A DNA stretch of 64,000 nt from Propionibacterium sp. oral taxon 192 str. F0372 (GTDB lineage: Bacteria > Actinomycetota > Actinomycetes > Propionibacteriales > Propionibacteriaceae), in assembly GCF_000413315.1 (NCBI RefSeq), contig NZ_KE340297.1, positions 623,698-687,697 on the forward strand, written 5' to 3'. The translations under genes and the position numbers were made by a program. Below the pieces are notes generated by a model. That model was not told the origin of the DNA. It saw nothing but the letters and a program-made list of their open reading frames with translations, and ran no database searches. Within the stretch, counting starts at the first letter, position 1; the number at the start of each line of letters is the position of its first letter. Shown here in pieces: positions 1 through 8,047 of this stretch.

Positions 1-233
1 GGAGGGGTTGGTTGTCACGCGCCGAGTCTATTCGGCCACCTGCCCGCCCGATCCGAGGGGTCATGAGCCTAATGGTGCGCGCAGAACCCTACCGAAGAGC
101 CCTACCCCGCTGAGCACATTCATGCACGTCATGGAAGGGGTGGGTGTCCGAGTAGCCGCCGGGGCGCGATGGACCGCTGCGACGACGACCTGTGCAAGGT
201 GCGGGCCCGGCCCGAGTGACTGTCCGGCCTGGA
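1..233. other. Intergenic, no gene supported
   Basis: Nothing convincing is seen here. The short open frames are antisense or low-quality shadows. The segment lies downstream of the minus-strand ABC exporter and may hold its 3' untranslated region. Confidence 0.5.
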
Positions 234-2069
234 TCAGGCGTCCTCGAGTATCTCGGTGCTGATGCGCAGGGCGGAAACGAACTCCCGGTAAAGATCATCC
301 CGGGCAATAAGTTCCTGGTGAGTTCCGGTGTCGCGCACAGTTCCTTTGTCAAGCACGATGATCTGGTCGGCATCGACGATAGTGGACAGCCGGTGGGCGA
401 TGGTCACCACGGTTCCCGTCCTCCCGGCCTCGGCGATGACTTGGTGAATGGCTGCCTCGGTAGTTCCGTCGAGTTGTGCAGTGGCCTCGTCGAGCAGCAG
501 CAGGCCGGGGCGGCGCACCAGTGCTCTGGCCACCGCGAGGCGTTGACGTTCCCCGCCTGAGAGGTTGGTCTCGGCCACCAGGGTGTCTAGCCCGGCTGGC
601 AGGGACCGGATCCTATCGGCAAGCCGTACGGCCTCCAGCGCATCCCAGACCTCTGCGTCAGTGGCATCGGGAACCCGGAAGCACACGTTGTGCCGCACAC
701 TGGCCGGGATGACCGGGGTCTCCTGCTCGACATATGCGATGCGGGATCTCACCTCATCGATGCTCAGCTGCTCATAGGAGATGCCATCGAGTTCGAGCCG
801 CCCGCTACTGGGATCCAAGAAACGCAGTACCAGCGAGAAAACCGTCGTCTTCCCAGCTCCAGATGGGCCGACGAGGGCGATGTGACCAACACGTGGGATC
901 TCCAGGTTGACCCGGTTGAGCGCGGGGGCACTTGCGTCCAGATAGCCCGCGGTCACGTCGCGAAGGGCGATGAGCGGGACACTGGGATGAGGATGTGGAC
1001 GCACCGTGACTGCTGGCCGGGAATGGGTATCCTCCAGTTCCAGGTGATTGGTCTCGTGAATGCGCGCGGCCGCGGCGAGCCCGGATTGCACCGAGGAGAA
1101 GGCTCCTGCCAAGGAGACGATCGGCTCGACGATGTTGAAGGCATAGAGCAGGAAGGCGACCAGGGTGGAGACCGTGAGATCACCACTGGCGACGCGTGCG
1201 GCACCCAACCCGAGGATCACGATGACAGCGAGTTGCGTGCCACCGCCCGCGAGCATCCCAACCAGGGACCCGTAACGCACCGAACGAATCGCATACCGTG
1301 CGGTGTCGGCGGCCTTCTCTCCGACCCATGCGATTTCCCGGGCCTCGGCCCGGCTGGACTTCACGGTGCGCAGCGCCCGGATTCCGCCACCGAGACTCGC
1401 GCCGAGTTCGCCGAGGGAGTCCTGGGCCTGCTTTTCTGCCTGGCCGATCCGTGGCAGCAAGATGGCGATGCCCACACCGATCACGGCCAGCGCAACAAGT
1501 GTGGTTATCAGCAGCTTCCAGTCGAGGACGGCCATGAGCACGATGGTTGCGACCAGGGAGACGGTGCCGTTGACGAGCTGCACGATGCTTGAGGTGGTCG
1601 CCTCACGCAGCAGCACGGTATCGCTGGTCACCCGGGTGACCAGTTCCCCGACACGGAACTGCTGGATCTGCTCTAGTTTCGAACGAAAACAGCGCTCGAT
1701 GAGGGTGGTCCGGGCGTCGAGCACGATGCCTTCCGCGAGGCGGCCGAGCAGCATCGACTGCGCAAAGCCGGCGATCATGCCGATGATCAGCAACCCCACC
1801 AAGATGGCCACCGGGGTTCCCAAGTCGGAACCAGCCGACAGCGCGTCGATCACCCACTTGGTCGCCATCGGCGTGGCCATCGTGACAGCCGTCGCGAACA
1901 GCCCCAACAGCACACCGGCGAGTACCGTGCGCAGGCGGGGTCGGGTGTATGACCACAACAGCCCGATACCCTGCCGAAGCGGCGGCTTCGCGGTATCGGG
2001 GGCGTGCTGGTCTGGGCCATCATGCACAAGGGGTGTGTCCTTCATCTTCTTCATGTCCTTCTGGGTCAC
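234..2069 (-). CDS. ABC exporter, fused permease/ATPase (multidrug or lipid type)
   Basis: A 611-aa half-transporter that should homodimerise in the membrane and export a hydrophobic compound. The N-terminal half (about residues 30-330) is a six-helix exporter domain. The C-terminal half is a complete nucleotide-binding domain: Walker A GPSGAGKT near residue 397, signature LSGGERQR near 500, Walker B LLLLDEATAQLD near 520 and H-loop IAHRLS. All catalytic motifs are intact. The GTG start at 2069 is uncertain; ATG codons at 2054 and 2045 are possible and the latter has AAGGA 10 nt upstream. The gene is divergent from mutY. The substrate cannot be read from the sequence. Confidence 0.9.
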   Translation of the reverse strand: MTQKDMKKMKDTPLVHDGPDQHAPDTAKPPLRQGIGLLWSYTRPRLRTVLAGVLLGLFATAVTMATPMATKWVIDALSAGSDLGTPVAILVGLLIIGMIAGFAQSMLLGRLAEGIVLDARTTLIERCFRSKLEQIQQFRVGELVTRVTSDTVLLREATTSSIVQLVNGTVSLVATIVLMAVLDWKLLITTLVALAVIGVGIAILLPRIGQAEKQAQDSLGELGASLGGGIRALRTVKSSRAEAREIAWVGEKAADTARYAIRSVRYGSLVGMLAGGGTQLAVIVILGLGAARVASGDLTVSTLVAFLLYAFNIVEPIVSLAGAFSSVQSGLAAAARIHETNHLELEDTHSRPAVTVRPHPHPSVPLIALRDVTAGYLDASAPALNRVNLEIPRVGHIALVGPSGAGKTTVFSLVLRFLDPSSGRLELDGISYEQLSIDEVRSRIAYVEQETPVIPASVRHNVCFRVPDATDAEVWDALEAVRLADRIRSLPAGLDTLVAETNLSGGERQRLAVARALVRRPGLLLLDEATAQLDGTTEAAIHQVIAEAGRTGTVVTIAHRLSTIVDADQIIVLDKGTVRDTGTHQELIARDDLYREFVSALRISTEILEDA

Positions 2070-2177
2070 CGTCGGCGATCATGACAAGAAGTTGGGCCGG
2101 GAAAACGGCTGCTGGTTGCGTAGTCCGGCTACCGGGTGTCAATCCTATGTGCCCGGTTCTGCTGGCAGGCTGGTCAC

Positions 2178-3074
2178 ATGCCTCGTGTGTCCCGCTTCGA
2201 CGATCCCGGACGCTGTTTGGTCATCAGCTTGGTGAATTCCTGGTTCGATGGGGCTGCCCGCGATCTTCCCTGGCGGGCGCCGGGCACCTCGGCGTGGGGT
2301 GTGCTGGTCAGCGAGTTCATGTCCCAGCAGACCCCGGTGGCCAGGGTCATCGGACCGTGGCGGGAGTGGATGCACCGCTGGCCGACGCCCGCCGCACTCG
2401 CCCAGGCCACCACCGGGGAAGCCGTACTGGCTTGGGGCCGACTGGGATATCCGCGCAGGGCGCTGCGGTTGCACGCGGCAGCCGAGGCAATCGTCGAAGG
2501 CCATGGTGGGGTCGTGCCCAGCGATCTGCAGGCGTTGCTCGGCCTGCCCGGGGTCGGCGAATACACGGCGGGGGCGGTGCTTTGTTTTGCCTTCGGTCGC
2601 CGCGCGCTGGTGCTGGATACCAATGTGCGTCGGGTACTAGCCCGCATTGAGACCGGCGTTCAGTATCCGGCCAACGCCACGACGGCCGCAGAGCGGCGGC
2701 TTGCCGCACAGTGGCTACCCGGCGACGACGCGACCGCATCCCGGTGGGCTGCGGCCTCAATGGAACTGGGGGCGCTGGTGTGCACAGCCTCGTCACCGGA
2801 TTGTTCATCGTGCCCGGTTGCGGATCACTGCCGGTGGGCAGCTGCCGGGTATCCGGCCCATGATGGCCCGCCGCGACGTCGCCAGACCTATGCGGGCACC
2901 GACCGGCAGGCCCGGGGCCGGTTGCTGGAGGTGCTGCGGCACAGTGAGGTGGGCGTCGATGAGCAGACCCTGTTGGGAGCGTGGGCTTGCGACACCGCCC
3001 AAGCTAGGCGGGCTCTTGACGGATTGCTGGACGACGGATTGGCTCATCGGCAGGCCAATATGATCATCTTGTGA
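2178..3074 (+). CDS. mutY: A/G-specific adenine glycosylase
   Basis: Base-excision repair enzyme that removes adenine mispaired with 8-oxoguanine. It is 298 aa from the ATG at 2178. Catalytic Glu46 lies in SEFMSQQTPV, Tyr129 in GVGEYTAGA and the catalytic Asp147 in LDTNVRR. The 4Fe-4S ligands are C202-x6-C209-x2-C212-x5-C218. The C-terminal MutT-like domain of E. coli MutY is short or absent, as in other compact actinobacterial enzymes. An in-frame GTG at 2136 would add 14 residues without homology. The ATG at 2178 has the hexamer CAGGCT six bases upstream, one change from the leaderless -10 element seen elsewhere in this window. Confidence 0.93.
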   Translation: MPRVSRFDDPGRCLVISLVNSWFDGAARDLPWRAPGTSAWGVLVSEFMSQQTPVARVIGPWREWMHRWPTPAALAQATTGEAVLAWGRLGYPRRALRLHAAAEAIVEGHGGVVPSDLQALLGLPGVGEYTAGAVLCFAFGRRALVLDTNVRRVLARIETGVQYPANATTAAERRLAAQWLPGDDATASRWAAASMELGALVCTASSPDCSSCPVADHCRWAAAGYPAHDGPPRRRQTYAGTDRQARGRLLEVLRHSEVGVDEQTLLGAWACDTAQARRALDGLLDDGLAHRQANMIIL

Positions 3075-3096
3075 GACCGGCGCCTACTGTTGTGCC

Positions 3097-3168
3097 ATGA
3101 CCGGGCTGGATAATCTCGACCGTGAGGTCTGCAGCATGCTGTGGGTTTTGATGGGCCAGTCGCAATGA
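3097..3168 (+). CDS. Predicted 23-aa leaderless micro-ORF coupled to the SGNH hydrolase
   Basis: A short ORF starts at ATG 3097 and ends at TGA 3168, overlapping the ATG of the next gene by four bases (ATGA). TACTGT lies exactly six bases upstream of its start, the same spacing as in other predicted leaderless genes here. The product would begin MTGLDNLDREV. No family is recognised. It may serve only to deliver ribosomes to the next gene. Its existence is inferred from spacing and overlap. Confidence 0.45.
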   Translation: MTGLDNLDREVCSMLWVLMGQSQ

Positions 3169-3749
3169 TCGCCGCGGTCCGCATCGCCGTCACCGGTGAT
3201 TCGATTGCGTATGGCCGCAATGATCCGGCAGGTGGGTGGGCAGCCCGGCTCGCCGAGCACCATCTGGGCGCAGGGCTGCCCGGGCGCCGCGTGTGGAATC
3301 TGGCGATCCCGGGGGCGACCCTGCTGGGCATGAGGCGGTATTCCCCCGCCGAGTGCCGGGTGCGGGAGGTAGACACCGTGCTGATCGGTGCAGGGATCAA
3401 CGACATTGCCGGAATCGGTGGGACCCGTGAGACCCCGAAGCACCTGACCACTGGCATGGAGGAGTTATGCCTCGCCCATGAAGGCGATGGGCGTCGGGTG
3501 GTGGTGCTGGGCCCAACATGGTTCGATGAGCAGCGCATCGGTACGGAAATGGGGCTTCGGGTCGAGACCGCGACGTTGCAGTGTTACCGGGAATCGCTCG
3601 CTGGATTATGTGAACGTACCGGCCGGGTCTTCGTCGATATGTGGGAGCCCCTGGCGGGTCGCACGGATTTACTGGCCGATGGAGTACACCCGAGCCACGA
3701 GGGGCATCAGGTTCTGTGGGAGCATCTCATGCGGGTATGGGTAGAGTGA
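3165..3749 (+). CDS. SGNH/GDSL-family hydrolase
   Basis: A 194-aa esterase or lipase-like hydrolase of the SGNH fold, probably cytoplasmic since no signal peptide is seen. All four blocks are present: GDS with nucleophile Ser13, the glycine in IPGAT, Asn79 in GIND, and DGVHP with catalytic Asp172 and His175. The start was set at ATG 3165 because it overlaps the stop of the upstream micro-ORF; a GTG at 3141 would add eight residues. The substrate (acyl ester, thioester or acetylated carbohydrate) cannot be told. Confidence 0.85.
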   Translation: MIAAVRIAVTGDSIAYGRNDPAGGWAARLAEHHLGAGLPGRRVWNLAIPGATLLGMRRYSPAECRVREVDTVLIGAGINDIAGIGGTRETPKHLTTGMEELCLAHEGDGRRVVVLGPTWFDEQRIGTEMGLRVETATLQCYRESLAGLCERTGRVFVDMWEPLAGRTDLLADGVHPSHEGHQVLWEHLMRVWVE

Positions 3750-3889
3750 CGGTAGCGATCCCGTACCGGACACCCCGATCTTCCCCGGTGATCAGGAGCC
3801 GCATTGAACCGAATGGTCAGGGGTAATCGGTCCGCAGGTCGTAGGGGCCTTGGCCTCGTGGAATCAATCGGCGTCAATGGGAGGAAAAT

Positions 3890-4606
3890 ATGAGACCAGA
3901 CGAGGGCTGGGTGGTTGACCCGGATGACGAGTTCTTGAAACCACCATCTTTCGGGCTCGAAGAGCCGGAGGAAAAACCAGAAGAACCGGCAGAGGAATGG
4001 GACTTTTCCAGGGGATTCCGTGACGGCACAGGTTCTGTGCGAATCTGGACCGACGAGGATGGGCACCTGGAAAAGGTATGGGTGTCGGCGAACTGGCGGA
4101 AGAAGGTGAAAGGAGGCCCCCTCGCGCAGGCCTTCCTCGCGACATTCTTTACGGTGAATATCGTCTGCTTGACGGGCAAACACACCCTGCCGTTCCCTGA
4201 ACCGCTGCCCGCCAAGCCCTACGACGGCCCGCTCAGCTGGGACACCCTTCGGCGGGCGCAAGCAGATCATGCGGCCGTCGATGCCAAGCTGGCGGAGCTT
4301 GATGAGAGCCTGCCCCCGACGCGTTGGGTGGGCGATGGGGCCGTTGGCACGGACTACGACGGTGCGGTGAAGCTGTACGTCGGGATGTTCGGCAACCCCG
4401 CCGGAGTAACTTTCGAGGAGGAGTGGCTAGACGGTCCGGTGCGGGCGAGCGAGATCGCTAACGGAGTGATGACTGCCTACCGAGACGCGATGAGCCGATA
4501 TGTGAAGCCGTACGTGGAGTTTGGGGAACGGGAATTGCTGGCCCGGGAACATGATCAAATAACACGCAGTCTGTTGGCTACGGCACAAAATGGAATCAAG
4601 CCCTGA
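3890..4606 (+). CDS. YbaB/EbfC-like protein of a type VII secretion-like island
   Basis: Unidentified 238-aa acidic protein. After a Glu/Pro-rich stretch (about residues 20-38), residues around 45-80 (GTGSVRIWTDEDGHLEKVWV and on) resemble the YbaB/EbfC fold, a beta hairpin followed by an 'LAQAFLAT' helix. YbaB-like proteins often sit beside WXG100 genes in actinobacterial type VII loci. The C-terminal half is unrecognised. A strong ribosome site (GGAGGAAAAT) precedes the ATG. A hairpin follows the gene and separates it from the next unit. The YbaB relation is a weak similarity judged by eye. Confidence 0.6.
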   Translation: MRPDEGWVVDPDDEFLKPPSFGLEEPEEKPEEPAEEWDFSRGFRDGTGSVRIWTDEDGHLEKVWVSANWRKKVKGGPLAQAFLATFFTVNIVCLTGKHTLPFPEPLPAKPYDGPLSWDTLRRAQADHAAVDAKLAELDESLPPTRWVGDGAVGTDYDGAVKLYVGMFGNPAGVTFEEEWLDGPVRASEIANGVMTAYRDAMSRYVKPYVEFGERELLAREHDQITRSLLATAQNGIKP

Positions 4607-4607
4607 G

Positions 4608-4637
4608 CAGCCAAAATGGCTGTTTGAGGAAGGTTTT
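4608..4637 (+). terminator. Predicted Rho-independent terminator after the YbaB-like gene
   Basis: Stem CAGCCA (4608-4613) and TGGCTG (4617-4622) around a 3-base loop, followed by T-rich sequence including TTTTT. It begins two bases after the stop codon. Confidence 0.5.
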
Positions 4638-4646
4638 TCTTCGAGT

Positions 4647-4666
4647 TGAATACAGTACTGTATTCA
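4647..4666. promoter_or_regulatory. 20-bp perfect palindrome followed by a T-tract
   Basis: A perfect inverted repeat with half-site TGAATACAGT, immediately followed by GTTTTTT. With no loop bases it suits an operator for a dimeric repressor at least as well as a terminator. It lies about 85 bp upstream of the Gly-rich WXG-type gene. Confidence 0.5.
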
Positions 4667-4749
4667 GTTTTTTCTGGGGATAGCGCGCCAAGGTGACCCG
4701 GTTGTGGGTGATGATGACTGCGTCACTCGCCCCTCCGGAAGGATGATCC

Positions 4750-5082
4750 ATGGCCGTGAATCCGTTCGATGTCAGTGCCACAGGGCCACAACGTGCCGCC
4801 ACTGCTGATCATTCCGGTTACCGGGCCGACACCGATGATCTGCTGGTTGATCTGGAGCTTCCCGAGGAGCTCATCAACCCGGGCAGGCACCACAAGCCGA
4901 ATAACAAGGATGCTGCTGGCACCGGCATGATGCCGCCAATGGTCGGCGGCGCTGGGAACGGTGGGGCGGTGCCCGGTCCGGGTTCTGCCGCAGCGAGAGC
5001 CGGGGCGAGCGGGTTGGCACCGGGCACAACCCGCTGGCTGGCGGAATCGCTGGTTCGGGAAGCACCGGAATCGGGCCGGTGA
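4750..5082 (+). CDS. N-terminal part of a Gly-rich type VII-associated protein, apparently frameshifted
   Basis: A 110-aa ORF with a good ribosome site (GGAAGG) before ATG 4750. Residues 1-60 are polar and acidic, then a Gly/Pro/Ala-rich linker begins. Near 5010-5035 the Gly-rich pattern stops in this frame and continues in the next frame, which runs on as the 280-aa ORF starting at 5079. The two ORFs overlap by four bases (GTGA). I read them as one protein of about 390 aa broken by a one-base deletion. Translational coupling or programmed frameshifting remain possible. Confidence 0.55.
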   Translation: MAVNPFDVSATGPQRAATADHSGYRADTDDLLVDLELPEELINPGRHHKPNNKDAAGTGMMPPMVGGAGNGGAVPGPGSAAARAGASGLAPGTTRWLAESLVREAPESGR

Positions 5083-5921
5083 GCACGGGCGGCACCGCGC
5101 CTCTCGGCACGGGAAGAGTTGCGCCCGATGGCGCGGGAGTGGCCGGGATCGGTGGTCTGCCGGGCGGTTCTGGCGGAACGGTCGCCGCGGGTAACGGCTC
5201 GGAGTTCGGGTTCGGAGTCAACCCCGCCACGGGACGGCCCTGGTCGCCGTCGGATCCGGGATTCGTCGAGAAATTCGGCACGTGGGATCCGGCGACGGGT
5301 AGATACCACAACCCAGTCACCGGCCAGTACTACGATCCTGCGACGGGACGATGGAGTTCGGGTGGTGGAGGATCATCTGGCAGTGGGTCATCTGATTCAC
5401 CGGGCAGCGGGGACGGTGCCTCGTGGGGCCCGGGGTCATCGGGTGGAACGGGGGTGCACCCACCCTCCGGAGCCCCGTCGACGGGCGGTAGTGCGGGAGC
5501 ACCGGGTGCCGCAGTGGGTGGTGTGACCTCTTCGGGTGGAACACCAGGTGCGCCCAGCGGCGAGCAGCCATCAACCGGGCCGGGGGCCGTGACGATACCG
5601 GATTCTCACGGCTCGGCGGGTGGGGACTTCCAGGTGTCGGCCGAGCAATTGGATGTTTCCTCGGCGAGGTGGGGAGACCTGTCTGCCCGGATTTCGGAGT
5701 TGAACCAACGCGTCGCAGGGTTGCCTGATTCGATCAAATTCGGCCGGGTGGATGCCCCCAGGCAGGCTTACGGTTCCGCGCAGGGAACGGCTCAAGAACA
5801 AGGAACATCGGCAGGTACCTCGCTCTCGGATGTGTCGTCGGACCTGAGGAGGTCTTCGATGGATTACACAAGCACCGAGGATCAAAATACCGGCATTGCA
5901 GGCTCATCAGGAGAAAGGTGA
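5079..5921 (+). CDS. Gly-rich protein with C-terminal WXG100-like domain
   Basis: 280 aa. Residues 1-50 continue the Gly-rich linker of the preceding ORF. Residues 50-95 hold three imperfect 'NPATGR / DPATGR / NPVTGQ' units, and residues 95-180 are low-complexity Gly/Ser/Pro. The last 95 residues (from VSAEQLDVSSARWGDLSARI) are helical and resemble the WXG100-like domains of secreted type VII proteins. The GTG at 5079 is probably not a true start but the point where the shifted frame opens. The gene is in an apparent operon with the WXG-like gene starting at 5927. No secretion ATPase is in the window. Confidence 0.6.
   Translation: MSTGGTAPLGTGRVAPDGAGVAGIGGLPGGSGGTVAAGNGSEFGFGVNPATGRPWSPSDPGFVEKFGTWDPATGRYHNPVTGQYYDPATGRWSSGGGGSSGSGSSDSPGSGDGASWGPGSSGGTGVHPPSGAPSTGGSAGAPGAAVGGVTSSGGTPGAPSGEQPSTGPGAVTIPDSHGSAGGDFQVSAEQLDVSSARWGDLSARISELNQRVAGLPDSIKFGRVDAPRQAYGSAQGTAQEQGTSAGTSLSDVSSDLRRSSMDYTSTEDQNTGIAGSSGER
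5909..5918 (+). promoter_or_regulatory. Ribosome binding site deciding the start at 5927
   Basis: AGGAGAAAGG ends eight bases before ATG 5927. The in-frame GTG at 5918 overlaps this site, so it is unlikely to be the start. Confidence 0.65.
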
Positions 5922-5926
5922 CGTTT

Positions 5927-6910
5927 ATGCCTCGGCAGGTTTTCACGGATTCGTGTGGTCCGGTTTCGGTGTTTGAGGGTGGTGATATTGAGGGTGCGGT
6001 TGCGTTGTTGTGTGCGATGGTGAATTGTGTGGTGGAGAATGATCGTTTGGAGGCGGATATTGCGCGTAGTTGTATCAAGCGGTCGTGGTATTTCACGGAT
6101 AATTATGATGCGAAGGGTACTGATGCCAGGTTCGCGGTGATTGAGCAGCAGGTGTATGACGAGTTGGCGTCGGTGGTGGGTTCGAGGTTGGTGTGTGAGA
6201 ATAATCCGTTGCGGGTGCCTGCCGAGCATGCTGGGGAGTTGGGGTCGTGGATTGAGACTGGTGATGCGATCGTGCCGAATATGGAGGGCCCGTTCGTGGA
6301 GTGGAAGCAGATCGCTTCTGGTTACCGGGAGGTTGCTGAGGAGATTCAGACGTTGAAGGTGATCGAGGGTTGGGAAGGTGATGGTGCCGAGGCGTATCGG
6401 CTTAATGTCTTGCGTAAGGCGGCCTGGTTGGATTCCCTGGCCGATCTGATGGACAACTGCAAGGCAATGACCGAGGCAGTCAGCAACATCCAAGCCCTCC
6501 TCAGCTCAGCAATATGGAACACCATCAAAGAACGCACACCAGGCAACAACCTTCCAGACCGCGATAATCTCAAAGGACTTCTTGAGGTCGATGTGAATAG
6601 GCTGCACGTAAAATACGAGGCCATGTCGAATAATGAGCTTTTTCAGGCTAGTTTGTATCAGAGGACGTCTCGTATGGTGTATGAGTTGGCTCAGTTGCGG
6701 GCGTCGATCCGTATCGTCGATGATGAGGGTCAGGCGTGGAAGAGGTTGGCCGTTGAGGCTGGCGATAAGCTCATAGCGGCCGTGGAGGCTGCGAAACAAC
6801 ACCAACAATCCCTGACCGACTACAACAGCACCACCACAGTCGACACAGACCCACAAACCTGCGCCATCATCACAGACAACACCGACCCACACATCAAAGA
6901 CGGCTGGTGA
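5927..6910 (+). CDS. WXG-like protein, putative type VII substrate or toxin chassis
   Basis: 327 aa, no recognised catalytic domain. It is almost entirely alpha-helical, with a central W-x-G turn (GWEGDGAEAY, about residues 148-157) flanked by long helices, the hallmark arrangement of WXG100/LXG-type secreted proteins. The gene follows the Gly-rich WXG-type gene with a strong ribosome site. Base use alternates sharply: stretches near 5930-6420 and 6640-6760 use codons ending in T or G, and stretches near 6430-6600 and 6790-6910 use codons ending in C or A. This differs from the core genes around it and suggests a foreign or mosaic origin. Confidence 0.6.
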   Translation: MPRQVFTDSCGPVSVFEGGDIEGAVALLCAMVNCVVENDRLEADIARSCIKRSWYFTDNYDAKGTDARFAVIEQQVYDELASVVGSRLVCENNPLRVPAEHAGELGSWIETGDAIVPNMEGPFVEWKQIASGYREVAEEIQTLKVIEGWEGDGAEAYRLNVLRKAAWLDSLADLMDNCKAMTEAVSNIQALLSSAIWNTIKERTPGNNLPDRDNLKGLLEVDVNRLHVKYEAMSNNELFQASLYQRTSRMVYELAQLRASIRIVDDEGQAWKRLAVEAGDKLIAAVEAAKQHQQSLTDYNSTTTVDTDPQTCAIITDNTDPHIKDGW

Positions 6911-6964
6911 TGGCTTTCTACTCGACATGGCTGATGGGTAATAGAGGTTTTTTGGGAGGTCATC

Positions 6965-7927
6965 ATGCGCAGGGTTTTCAAAAGTACGTGGAGTTTGATG
7001 ACGGCGGTAGTCATGTTGATGGTTCTTGCAGGATGTCACACCGATGATGCGTCAAACGGGCCTTCCATACCAGACCAGTTTTCATCGATCATCGAACACT
7101 TCCACGTAACAGACATCTACGGAGGATACATCACATCTCACACCAGTCGCATCTCATACAATCTTACTGTTCTTTACGCGGACTATGACGGCAAACCAAT
7201 GAGGCTAGTGGCAGATAGAGACAATCAGCTAAGAGCCGAAGAGTGGGGCGGCCCATCATTGGCTAGCAAGAGGCCAGTTTCGGATTTTGATGTTTCGGCA
7301 TTGGAGGCACGTCGGCAGAAGCTGGCCGAGGGACGCACCGACTGCGATCTCGTGACATTACATTTTGATGTTTCGGTTTCTGGTTCGGTGCTGGAGCAAG
7401 CTTATTGTTCTCCTGTTGGGCGAGGCGGAGAAGATTATATTGTGGGTAGTTCGGTGCTTGATGGTGAGAGTTTGGTGGAGGGCCCGGATGTCAGGAATCC
7501 TGATCATGTGGCCCAGTTAGCACGCGTGTATGACAAGATGCTTCCCGGAGGCGTCATGGTCGATTGGACGTTGAGTTTCGGCAGACCAGAAAACCAAGAC
7601 GCCTACGGCCCAAAAACCATCAACGCCCAGGGTGAGTCCTGTATGCCCACCATGCGGTCCTCAGCCACCGAGATCACCACATACAACGTCGGCTGTGGAG
7701 GTCTACCCGCATACAACGAACAACCATTCCACCTATCAAACTTTGACCCCAATCTGGTAAACATCGTCGCCGACCGACTCGCCGAAGCAGGCATCGACAT
7801 CAACCAAGCAATGACACTAGACTTCTACTCACAAGACGGCACCAACCTCACCTACAAACTCACCACCCTCCAAGCAAGCGGCATGCTCAACCCAGCCACC
7901 ACAGGAACCATCACCCCCACCAAATAA
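6965..7927 (+). CDS. Hypothetical lipoprotein
   Basis: 320 aa with a lipoprotein signal peptide: basic N-terminus, hydrophobic core and lipobox LAGC at about residues 21-24, so it is anchored outside the membrane. GGGAGG lies five bases before the ATG. The rest is a soluble domain with no recognised motif. It is the last gene of the WXG-like island and could be a surface partner or an immunity lipoprotein, but nothing in the sequence proves either. Like its neighbour it switches from T/G-ending codons (about 7260-7560) to C/A-ending codons (7570-7927). Confidence 0.7.
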   Translation: MRRVFKSTWSLMTAVVMLMVLAGCHTDDASNGPSIPDQFSSIIEHFHVTDIYGGYITSHTSRISYNLTVLYADYDGKPMRLVADRDNQLRAEEWGGPSLASKRPVSDFDVSALEARRQKLAEGRTDCDLVTLHFDVSVSGSVLEQAYCSPVGRGGEDYIVGSSVLDGESLVEGPDVRNPDHVAQLARVYDKMLPGGVMVDWTLSFGRPENQDAYGPKTINAQGESCMPTMRSSATEITTYNVGCGGLPAYNEQPFHLSNFDPNLVNIVADRLAEAGIDINQAMTLDFYSQDGTNLTYKLTTLQASGMLNPATTGTITPTK

Positions 7928-8047
7928 CAAGCACAGGGCTTCTCCAGGCAAAGATCCATTGGTTCACCCGCAATGATGACACCTGTCATACCCGATCGAT
8001 GACAACGCTCAGTACCCGGTGCGGCCATTGCCGGAGAGCCTTGGATC

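Noticed and set aside
690-1592. Long plus-strand ORF of 300 codons
   Set aside because: It lies antisense to the ABC exporter, whose motifs are complete; the frame is a product of high GC content.
5918-5926. GTG 5918 as the start of the WXG-like protein
   Set aside because: It overlaps the ribosome site that serves ATG 5927.
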